From Urophycis tenuis (lineage: Eukaryota; Chordata; Actinopteri; Gadiformes; Phycidae), in NCBI GenBank assembly GCA_036785325.1, contig JAXIVH010000038.1, positions 1,817,001 to 1,881,000 of the forward strand: a stretch of DNA of 64,000 bases, in the 5' to 3' direction. Of this stretch, positions 12,021 to 22,520 are shown piece by piece; the first letter of the stretch is position 1; each line of letters begins with the position of its first letter. A program made the translations under genes and the position numbers. The notes beneath the pieces are model-generated. The model searched no databases and was not told where the DNA came from. It worked only from the letters and a program-made list of their open reading frames with translations.

Positions 12021-12583
12021 GCTGTAATTCAGTCACACACTGCAGATAAATAATCACACTTTCAGACCCTGTGTTAATGAGAAAGCCCACCTGAGTTATC
12101 ATGTAAGTCATGAAATTCATGTAATTTATTGAGCGTTATTATTTATCATTTTCCCAGGCCACTAGGAAGGTTATTTTTGGCTCTTCCAAAGCACAAGACA
12201 GGGAGACTTATATCTCAAGACAAGGGATGCTTGTATCATTTATATATAGAGCACTGGGATCCCACATCTGAAGTCATTGATATGCAAAACATTAGCTCTG
12301 TCATTATCTGAGATTCATAATCTAGGTCATAAAGCTATGTACCAAGTGAGGCTGATTTGTGGAAATGCTTGTTAATGTTAGTTGTGAAATGATACAAAGA
12401 CAAATTGTGAGGTATTTAGTAAAAGAGTTAGTTAGGTAGCTAGTTAGTTAGCCAGTTAGTTAGCTAGTTTTCAGGGGGTTTTATATATATTTTTTGCTTT
12501 TCTTCAATTCCTATATTATTCTTATATTATTGATAAATCATACATATGTTACATAACCGGTACATATATGACTATATGTATGA

Positions 12584-12586
<3 letters not shown>

Positions 12587-12628
<42 letters not shown>
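12587..12628. repeat. (TA)n microsatellite
   Basis: About 20 TA dinucleotides, followed by two short palindromic copies of gtatatac/ctgtatat. Confidence 0.95.
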
Positions 12629-12631
<3 letters not shown>

Positions 12632-13919
12632 TATATACCGTATATATATACTGTATATTCCAGCTCTGAGAAACCATGAAGACATTTAGACATGACTTCA
12701 AGGTTTTAGACACTACTTCCTTCAGAGAATCTTTATAATTTTTGTTATAATAATTCAGATCTCTCAGAATAATAGTCATTGTTTTGATTGAATCTCTCTC
12801 ATGTTCCTTGTCTGACCTTGCTGACATTCTTGAAAGGGAACCATACTACTAATGCTCCTGCTATGTTCCTTATTGTTTACCGTCAGTGGAAGAATAAGTT
12901 TGTTTCATTATTTACAACTTGCTAATTGTTTTCAGTATTGGGTGACACATGAAACAGTATGACATGATATTGATATATGATGAGCTGACTGTGAGATGTA
13001 TATTAATATACTTTTTGATAGTTTCTTGACAATATATATTAGGTAGGATGTATCCAAGGATGAATAACCCTAACCCTATATGATTATCACCTTAAAATGA
13101 ATGGGAAAATATATATTTTCATATCTATTTGTATTATAGAAGACAATAACATTCTATCCTATGGTACAGTAATTGAAAACATGATTAATCTCAGCACCCC
13201 ATGTCCTTCTGAACATCCGTTGATTAACGTTCTGCTTCACAGTGTTCAGGCCATCTAGCTCGCCTGCTTTACAATTTAGGATACATATTGAAGCATTCTC
13301 ATTCATGTGGATTGGAATTGAATTGTGAAAAATGTAATGAATACTTGATTAAAACATCATGTTAATGGTTGGATTCAAACAAATCTAAAACTGTCCTGCA
13401 TTTCCAGCTGACAGCCGCAGCAGTGCTGGGAAATGATAGACAAGTAGACAAGGCACTGAATGGGGAGTTTCACAAGAGAGAACACATTGTGTCTACCACA
13501 CTCGGAGGGAAGATGGGTATTACAAAATAAACAGGTGGCTATGATGACAAAAGGTTGTTGACAAGAAGTAACAAGCCTAACAAGATACCTGGAGAACGTT
13601 TCAGGATGACTGGGCCAGCACAGAGCTCCAGCATAACAAACATGCACACAGCAAACTCATGAAAGAACAAAATAACTTTCTGGTTGGAGATTTGAACTGG
13701 TGGCAGAACATTGTGAAGAGCTTCCATGAGCTCATCTCACGAGAACCCAATCTTCTAAAGCCCAGAGCCTTGATATAGAGAACCCGATGCAGAACTCTAA
13801 AGGGCATCCATGGAGAGAACCTAATGCAGAACCTCAGATGTCCCATCCACTTCCTATTTTAAGTCCCTCTGTTAACTCTGTCTATTTCAAGAAACACTAC
13901 GACGCTTAGTGAATGTTGA

Positions 13920-14135
13920 CACACCACCTGAAGCTCAGTCTGAACAAGACTGAGCAGGTGGTGGTGAGGAGTCTCCCTTCCACAACCTCTCCATCAGTAC
14001 TGAGGACTCTGTGGTGCCTGTGACATGGATGGCCAGGAGCCTGGGGGAGATTGAAACAGCATCAAGGGTCAAGAGTTCTAAGAAGCTAAGAGCACTAGGA
14101 GGAGGGCATGTTCTCCTCATGGTTAGGACCCATCC
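13920..14135 (+). pseudogene. Possible decayed LINE reverse-transcriptase fragment
   Basis: Read across frames, the plus strand gives LKLSLNKTEQVVV, then HNLSISTEDSVVPVTWMARS and LGEIET. This resembles the post-catalytic segment of fish LINE reverse transcriptases, in which an LxLNxxKTE motif is followed by a tract ending in AR-LG. Frames are broken at least once. Similarity is short and judged by eye. Confidence 0.35.
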
Positions 14136-15094
14136 CAACTCTGTGATACTTGTTTAGTTCCTTGTTGTGCAAGAGCGCTATGAAGAGCGATGTCATTTAT
14201 GACATACAGAAAACACAGAGGGGATTTACATAGAAGTACATGAAGCTAAACCATAAGAGAGCTCAACATATCTACACACACAGTGTTGGTGTCTGAGAAG
14301 CTTTAACCTCCCTCAGCAAGGCCTGCACCATCAACGGCCGCCACACATCCACACTCCGCACACACATTCACACACACCCCACACACATCCACACGTCACG
14401 CCACCTGCATTCAGAGCAGAGTGGAACATTCACAACGTGGCTCTGTCCACCCACTCTACACACTGAGCTACTGCCACCCCAGCAGATGACCAAAAGTGAA
14501 TTAATTAAAGTTTCAGACAATTTAGTTTAGTCTCGTTGCGGTCATGTTGGCCTTGCTTGTTTTATGTAAGACAGTGTCTTACTTGTTCCTTACTTGCAAG
14601 CTATGGCTTTATTACATTAAGTATATTATTGTTTTATTATCATCATCATTATTACTATTATCATAGATAAAGGCTGAATTCAATTTAAATATCAATCAAG
14701 GAACCTTAATCCATTTCAAACCAATGTATTACAACAACCCTTCATCACATTCCAGTGTCAAAGGGCTGAAGAGGCTGTATAGTTACGACCCCTAACCCTA
14801 GCCCCTCACAGAGCAACATATCCTCCTTAATTACCCTTCTTCAGGGGATTCCTAACATGGATTCCTAACAGGGATGTTAGGAATGCAATGGGGGCCATCA
14901 TTTAACATACATTTGATAATAAACAACTTGAAACTTGCATAGTAATTCAAGCAAAGGTTTAAAATCATTTTGTTGTTGAAATATAAAGAAAAACATTTTA
15001 AATCATCACTTGACACTTGGCTTCTCAATGCTATTGCTATTGTATTAAAATTGATGTATGACATCATTTTGTAGTAGTAGTACCTATTGGTGCC

Positions 15095-15718
15095 TTACAC
15101 AACACAGGTCAGTACAGACACCTTACACAACACAGATCAGTACAGACACCTTACACAGTACAGACCAGTACAGACACCTTACACAACACAGACCAGTACA
15201 GACACCTTACACAACACAGGTCAGTACAGACACCTTACACAACACAGACCAGTACAGACACCTTACACAGTAGAGACCAGTACAGACACCTTACACAGTA
15301 CAGACCAGTACAGACACCTTACACAGTACAGACCAGTACAGACACCTTACACAACACAGACCAGTAAAGACACCTTACACAGTAGAGACCAGTACAGACA
15401 CCTCACACAGTACAGACCAGTACAGACACCTCACACAGTACAGACCAGTACAGACACCTTACACAACACAGACCAGTACAGACATCTTACACAGTAGTGA
15501 CCAGTACAGACACCTTACACAGTACAGACCAGTACAGACACCTTACACAACACAGACCAGTACAGACATCTTACACAGTAGAGACCAGTACAGACATCTT
15601 ACACAGTACAGACCAGTACAGACATCTTACACAGTAGTGACCAGTACAGACACCTCACACAGTACAGACCAGTACAGACATCTTACACAGTAGTGACCAG
15701 TACAGACACCTTACACAC
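15095..15718. repeat. 28-bp minisatellite (array F), about 22 copies
   Basis: Units of 28 bp: ccagtacagacaccttacac followed by agtacaga, aacacaga or agtagaga. Because 28 is not divisible by three, one frame reads through three translations of the unit before repeating. The reverse complement of the unit is found almost exactly at 17127-17154, near the 3' end of the adjacent LINE, which points to a LINE-derived origin. The right edge abuts LINE coding sequence directly at about 15719. Confidence 0.96.
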
Positions 15719-17200
15719 TCCTCCCCCCTTCACTGGACCCATACCAGTTTGCATATCGGGCCAACAGGTCCACTGATGATGCAATCTCCACCGTCCTCCA
15801 CTCAGCACTGACCCACCTGGAGACCAAGGAATCATATGTGAGGATGCTGTTCCTTGACTTTATTTCAGCTTTCAACACGATCATCCCTCAGCAGCTGATC
15901 AGGAAGCTGGACTGTCTAGGACTGCAGACCTCACTATGTAACTGGTTGTTGGACTTCCTGACCGGTAGACCACAGGCAGTCCGGGTCGGCAGGAACGCAT
16001 CCAGCACAATCATGCTAAACACAGGGATGCATGCTGAGCCCCCTTCTCTTCACCCTGCTGACCCACGACTGCACTCCATAATTCAGCAACAACTTCTTCG
16101 TCAATTTTGCAGACTGTGGTGGGGCTCATCAACCACAACGATGAGTCTAACTACAGGGAAGAGGTGAGCCAGCCGGCCAAGTGGTGCAGAGACAACAATA
16201 TCACTCTCAACGTGCAAAAGACAAAGGAGATTGTTGTCTACTTCCGGAGAGCCTCCACCCAGCACCCCCCACTGACCATCAACGGTGCTGCTGTGGAGAG
16301 ATAGGGAGAGGGGTGCATCTCACTGAGGACCTCTCTGGAGCTGCAACACCGCATCACTGCCCGGCAAAGCTCAGCAGCGCCTCTACTTTCTCTGCAAATT
16401 TCGGAGAGCGAAAGCACCTGCCCCCATCATGTGCCCCTTCTATCGGGGAACCACCAAGAGCATCCTGACCAGCTGCATCACTGTGTGGTATGGCGGCTGC
16501 ACTGCGTCCTGTAGGAAGACCCTGCAGTGCATAGTGAGAGCAGCTGAGAAGATCATCGGTGCCCCCCTCCCCTCCCTCCAGGACATATACAGTACACGCC
16601 TGTCCTGCAAAGCACTCAGCATTGCGGGTGACTCCACCCACCCCACCCGCTGCCTCTTCAGCCTCCTGCCCTCTGGGAGGAGGATGAGGAGTCTCAAGGC
16701 AAGGACCAGCAGACTGAAGCTTCGTCCATCAGGCGGTCAGGATGCTGAACTCCCATCCAGCACTGACCCCCCTTCTTTCTCCGCCCTCTGCCCGCACAAA
16801 CGATGGACATGGATTCCACCCATTCCCAGCCCCACCCACCCCCCCACCCACCCCCCCACCCACTCAACCCTGGACACCTGCACTCAACCCCTCTCCCCAA
16901 GAGCCTGGACTTTAACCCCCACACATCCACCACCACACACCTGCTCACCACCATGCACAGCCACTTTATAAGTACTGTCCATACTGTTTATAACTGTTAT
17001 ATAACTGTTCATGCTGTTTATACTTTTTATACACTGTTTATACAATGTCAATACTGTTTATTTATTACTGTTTATGTCCATACCGCACCTCATACTGTTT
17101 ACACTGTTCATATCATTTGTATATATTCTCTACTGTGTAAGGTGTCTGTACTGGCCTGTGTCTATGGCCTCTGACTATGTGTCACTAAATACTACACACT
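15719..17200 (+). mobile_element. 5'-truncated, broken L2-like LINE
   Basis: A second non-LTR element on the plus strand. Coding similarity starts inside the reverse transcriptase (SLDPYQFAYRANRSTDDA at about 15730) and runs to a C-terminal region ending near 16770, followed by a T-rich 3' UTR-like stretch with many ctgttta/ctgttca words. The 3' end is not sharply defined; about 17160-17230 is my estimate. It is more divergent from the element at 6.9-9.7 kb than a sister copy would be, so it probably belongs to another subfamily. Confidence 0.8.
15721..16780 (+). pseudogene. LINE reverse transcriptase remnant
   Basis: In order and in changing frames: DPYQFAYRANRSTDDA, MLFLDFISAFNTIIPQQL (catalytic Asp region), NWLLDFLTGRPQAVRVGRNA, a damaged GCMLSPLLFTLLTHDC from which the usual GAPQ turn is partly missing, a damaged FAD box joined to VVGLINHNDESNYREEV, WCRDNNITLNVQKTKEIVV, PFYRGTTKSILTSCITVWYG, and SLLPSGRRMRSLKARTSRL. 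At least three frameshifts or small deletions separate these blocks, including one through the FADD active site, so no working enzyme can be made. Confidence 0.82.
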
Positions 17201-17286
17201 TCACCTTTAACCTTGTTGTCCACATTTAGTGACATCATAATAAGACGGCCGGCTGCCAGTTGATGGACAGCAGACAGGATGTAAGA

Positions 17287-17321
17287 AAACACACACACAC
17301 AGACACACAGACACACAGACA

Positions 17322-17357
<36 letters not shown>

Positions 17358-17361
17358 AACA

Positions 17362-17400
<39 letters not shown>
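17287..17400. repeat. (CA)n microsatellite, interrupted
   Basis: CA dinucleotides with AGAC and ATAA interruptions. Confidence 0.97.
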
Positions 17401-17402
<2 letters not shown>

Positions 17403-17485
17403 ATCCCCTGGCCATCCCCTCATGCTCATGTTTCTGTGTATGTGTTAACATACACACATAACATAACCAATAACCATAACCGTAG

Positions 17486-17516
17486 CTCTAACCCTAACCC
17501 TAACCTTAACCCTGAT
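17486..17516. repeat. Short CCCTAA telomere-like tract
   Basis: Contains ctaaccctaaccctaacc followed by ttaaccctgat: about four CCCTAA-type hexamers between a (CA)n and a (TA)n tract. Confidence 0.75.
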
Positions 17517-17589
17517 CCCAGACATCCCTCCAGTCAACAAGCTGCTGATAATGAAACAAGTTAATGTATGTATATATTGTAATATATTG

Positions 17590-17594
<5 letters not shown>

Positions 17595-17659
<65 letters not shown>
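17595..17659. repeat. (TA)n microsatellite
   Basis: About 32 TA dinucleotides, continuing into AT-rich sequence on both sides. Confidence 0.96.
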
Positions 17660-17665
<6 letters not shown>

Positions 17666-18489
17666 TATTATATATATTAGTGCCTCTTTAAACCTTTTAT
17701 GATCATTAATGATCAGGTTTGTGGTTTATATAACGGTTATAGACAGGTTTTCATAAAGGTAACTAATAGCTTATTATTCAAGTCAACAACAGACGGAAAT
17801 GTCTTACATTGTATATATTGTCTATATCTTACATACAGTACATAACATACAATATAAAAAATATGTAACTGTATATATATAATATTATGTACAGTATATA
17901 CAATAACAATAATAATGATACACAATATATGATATAATGTTATATATAATCTAGTATATTGATATGAATATGCATCTTACCTTGTGATAAAAGCTTTTGT
18001 GCCACACCAGTGTGTCTCTATTCTGGAATTAAGGATAATAATAATTAATAATGTGGAGCATTGTAATAGAAATATAACATCACAATTGAATATCAGAAAA
18101 AATACTTTGGGATATCTAACAGCCAATACAAAGTAACGGGTTATGGAAATAACCTGTGTTATAAGTTTGTGGTTATTGTTATTATACACCACATACATAG
18201 GCCTACATAGATAAATAACTAATATATAGTTTAAATAATATAGCAATGCAATAACCCCTGCCTACATTCCTAACATATATAACATGTTGTTATATTAACA
18301 ACACAATACACATCTAGGCCTAAACGTGGTATAGGCCCTATATGTTAACAATATAAGCCTTTAGTTACATTTAGTTACGTACATACGTATGTACACACGG
18401 TACATCTTTACACAAAAAAAAACATCTATACATATGTAACATGTTACATGTGATATGTTAATATAGACATCTAAGTTCATGTTACACGT
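17660..18489. other. AT-rich spacer, no gene seen
   Basis: Very AT-rich sequence with frequent short palindromes (atatat, tatacag). Nothing recognisable. Confidence 0.55.
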
Positions 18490-18516
18490 CACACACACAC
18501 ACACACACGCACACGC

Positions 18517-18558
<42 letters not shown>

Positions 18559-18614
18559 GCAGGAAGGCTCACCTCTGCTAACATGTGGATGAACTTTAAC
18601 CAACCCCCCCTCCC

Positions 18615-18683
<69 letters not shown>
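18490..18683. repeat. Two (CA)n microsatellites
   Basis: CA tracts at 18490-18556 (with CG interruptions) and 18619-18683, separated by about 60 bp of unique sequence. Confidence 0.96.
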
Positions 18684-18685
<2 letters not shown>

Positions 18686-19293
18686 CATTATGTAGACAGA
18701 CGCATCTGCTGTATCTGTATGTCCCCGTTCATTTGTCTGTCTTGGCACACACACTTTTGAGGGGCTATCCGGATGTGCTGTCTCAACAGAATTGACACGA
18801 ACAATTTTTTTCCCATTGAAACAAACACTGGCGTCCATTCAATCTTGTCATTGATCATTACATATTGATTATGACACGCAGCAGCCATGCTACAAGTAAG
18901 CTCCTATAGGCAATGGAATATAGTTTGACAGAAATAGGATCATGTGTCAGGTGAGCACAATAGAGAATGAAATCAGAATCACAGAAACACGTCGAGCCAA
19001 CAATACACGTCCTGCATCATCCATCGTGATGGCAACGCTCCTTTGTACAATTACGCAAAATCACATAATTATGAAGAAAGACTTAATACTTACGATTCAT
19101 TTGGTCTATCACTGTTCGGCCGGTGCACCTCCCAAGTGACAGAATCCTCCTATACCATTCCGCTGTGTTTCTTAGGATAATACATTAATATACATGTAGG
19201 CCATTTCATATGTAACGTTCCAAAAAGGCATTTCCTTTCTACCTGGGCCTCTACAACGATGTGCGACTGCCGGCGCAATTGTCGCATCTCCAG
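18684..19293. other. Unique sequence, no gene seen
   Basis: No protein similarity. On the minus strand a consensus splice donor (GTAAGT) reads at 19093-19088, which could end an untranslated exon transcribed leftwards from the CpG-rich block at 19.4-19.7 kb. That is speculation. Confidence 0.35.
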
Positions 19294-19660
<367 letters not shown>

Positions 19661-20339
19661 TATGTTGGAGATGTATGGATTGGACTGTCTGACATGAGCC
19701 TACGGATCACTGGCTGGAAGGAAGGGCATTCAATAAACCCGATTTATCACAGACACACCCGATGTTCGTGACACTCACAGCTACTGAGCACATCCCTGCG
19801 TTTCCAAGGGAAAAGGTTCGGTTGTATTTAACTGTTGGTCATTGACATCTAGTGGACAAAATATGTAATGAAACACACTTGATCCTGTAACGTAAGAGCC
19901 ACTATGTTCTAGTTCTACAACGGTCATCATATTGTCCAGTCGAAGTCCCCAGACCAACTTGTAAGGTCATGCAGTAGAAATCATATGGAAAGACCAATTG
20001 GTCAAAGTATCAACTGCAACAAATTCATAGGCGGTGCAAACTTGGCAATAAAAGTTCGGAGTTCTGAGCTCCGAACAGAATACGTAGGCTACTAAATATT
20101 GAACACATTTCTACAGCAGAAAGTTGATAATGTTCAGGTTTTTTTTTAAATCTTCACTCGTATTGGATTCATCATCATCACCAACTAGATTATTTTTCAC
20201 CTTTTGAAAAGTGGTTTAATGCCTTGAAATAAGTTACATGATATGATTTAGTTTGTGTGTACACTCCGATTCCAAGTTTGTTAAAATAATGTCTGAATTT
20301 CTCCAGTTTTGTTGTGGTGAAGGTTAGTAGAGGACCTTT

Positions 20340-20850
20340 AGGGCTTAATTGATCATTCTCAGTATTTGTTAGATATGGGAAGGAAATGTGTTCTCTGCAT
20401 TTGACCCATGGTGCATAGGAACAGTCCAATCCAATCCAATCCATTTTATTTATAAAGCACAGTTTAAATAAACACAACGGTTTCCAAAGTGCTGTACAGT
20501 ACAATAAAATACAGTAAAGCATAATAAATACATAAATAGGAAAACCACAGAGATAAAGGAATAAAAAACGATAAAAAGTATGAGCACATAAAATCAACAA
20601 CTTATATGGTGTTAAAAGCCAAGGAAAAGAGGTGCGTTTTAAGAAGGGTTTTAAAATCAGACAGAGAGGAAGCCTGTCTGATGTGCAACGGCAGATTGTT
20701 CCAGAGTTTTGGAGCCGCGACCGAAAAAGCTCGGTCCCCTCTGAGCTTGAGAACAGTGGGCTGCTATTCAGTGCTGAAGGACACTTTGCAGACAGTTGGA
20801 GGTGAGAATCATCCCACTCTGTCCACTGAGCTCCTGCCACCCCATAGGAG
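20340..20850. repeat. Nested dispersed fish repeats (unclassified)
   Basis: The outer sequence starts with tgtgttctctgcatttgac and resumes near 20815 with gtccactgagctcctgccac; both phrases are familiar parts of one dispersed teleost repeat. Between them is another familiar element: an ATCCA-repeated edge (20426-20445), ttatttataaagcaca, and a segment (about 20620-20760) with gttccagagttttggagc and gctcggtcccctctgagc. I recognise these by resemblance and cannot name the families. Confidence 0.45.
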
Positions 20851-20861
20851 TAGCAGGGTTA

Positions 20862-21645
20862 GTGTTAGTAGGGTTAGGTCAGCAGGGTTAGTGTTAGTAG
20901 GGTTAGACAAGGTTAGACACTGAACCCCACAAACGTATGGCATGATTGTAAGTTGCCTTGGACAATAGCGTTAGTAGGCTTAGTAGGGTTAGGTTAGCAG
21001 GGTTAATGTTAGTAGGCTTAGTAGGGTTAGGTTAGTAGGGTTAATGTTAGTAGGCTTAGTAGGGTTAGGTTAGTAGGGTTAATGTTAGTAGGCTTAGTAG
21101 GGTTAGGTCAGTAGGGTTAATGTTAGTAGGCTTAGGCTTAGTAGGGTTAGGTTAGTAGGGTTAATGTTAGTAGGCTTAGTAGGGTTAGGTTAGTAGGGTT
21201 AATGTTAGTAGGCTTAGTAGGGTTAGGTCAGTAGGGTTAATGTTAGTAGCCTTAGTAGGGTTAGGTTAGTAGGGTTAATGTTAGTAGGCTTAGTAGGGTT
21301 AGGTTAGTAGGGTTAATGTTAGTAGGCTTAGTAGGGTTAGGTTAGTAGGGTTAATGTTAGTAGGCTTAGTAGGGTTAGGTTAGTAGGGTTAATGTTAGTA
21401 GGCTTAGTGGGGTTAGTAGGGTTAATGTTAGTAGGCTTAGTAGGGTTAGGTTAGTAGGGTTAATGTTAGTAAGCTTAGTAGGGTTAGGTTAGTAGGGTTA
21501 ATGTTAGTAGGCTTAGTAGGGTTAGGTTAGTAGGGTTAATGTTAGTAGGCTTAGTAGGGTTAGGTTAGTAGGGTTAATGTTAGTAGGCTTAGTAGGGTTA
21601 GGTTAGTAGGGTTAATGTTAGTAGGCTTAGTAGGGTTAGTGGGGT
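20862..21645. repeat. 38-bp TTAGGG-like minisatellite (array G)
   Basis: About 20 copies of a 38-bp unit: gttagtaggcttagtagg followed by gttaggttagtagggttaat. The unit is built of TTAG, TTAGTAGGG and TTAGG words, as if expanded from a telomere-like seed. Copies are nearly identical in the centre; short variants lie at the left edge. Confidence 0.95.
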
Positions 21646-21972
21646 TTGGGTCAGCCTGCACAGTAGGAGCAGGTGAATGGAGGCCCCGATGGAGTGTCTG
21701 AATTATACATCGTGTGTGTTGAGCATATCTAGTGTCCTCGTCTCTCTTTCCATGCCTCTCATGTTGTCTCCACACATTCTACTGTCTGGGGGGATTTCAG
21801 CTTGTTTGGTTGATTTCATCACATTGAATTCATCATGTTAATGCAGAATGATCATCCAAATGAATCCTAACATTCATGACCAGTATATGTTTTATTACTA
21901 CTGCTACGTTGCACATTGTTGGACATGTGACGGCATATAGACTCACACATGTCCATCACCACTTTGTTCCAC

Positions 21973-22039
<67 letters not shown>

Positions 22040-22520
22040 CACTGTGGTGATACAGTTCCACTACAGTGGAAAATCCACTCAGGAGATGAGCTTAGTCCCA
22101 ACTCAGGTTTCCTCCCCACTCGCCTCCTGCTCCATCTCCCTCCCCCCCTTTTCCTTCCACTCCCTCCCTCCCTCCCTCCCCTCTCTTGCTCTCTCTGCCT
22201 ACACTGAGGTGGGTCATTCTGGGTGATCAATGTTGAGTTGAAGGTTCTAGTGCACGGAGCTGGAGAAGCCAGAAGATGTAAAGACAGACGTGCTCCTGTT
22301 ATAAGCTGTGAGTACTGTGAGTGATGAGTTAGACGGAGGCAGTTATAGACTATGCTTTAGTGAAGGGATGAAAGTTGTGGACTGTTAATTACAAATAAAG
22401 TCAGAATCCATGTCCTTATACTAATGGGATATCAATAAGACACATGATGCTCAAAAGGTAAGAACAGCAGATCCTTTCATGTTTTTTCATATACTAAATG
22501 TATATACTACAAAATGTTTT
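21646..22520. other. Spacer with a (GT)n tract
   Basis: No gene seen. It contains a (GT)n microsatellite at 21974-22037 and a CCCT-rich pyrimidine stretch at about 22118-22195. Confidence 0.6.

Larger units (their letters stand above)
12021..15094. other. Mostly unique AT-rich spacer
   Basis: No conserved gene is seen in this 3-kb stretch. It contains a TTAG-rich patch (12425-12470), a (TA)n tract (12587-12628), CCCTAA-like short tracts near 13066 and 14790, a possible decayed LINE fragment (13920-14135) and a CACACA/CACATCC-rich patch (14340-14400). Confidence 0.5.

Noticed and set aside
20606..20923. Small plus-strand frame (LKSDREEACLMCNGRLFQSF)
   Set aside because: Falls in a dispersed repeat whose translation is seen at many fish loci; no evidence of a gene.
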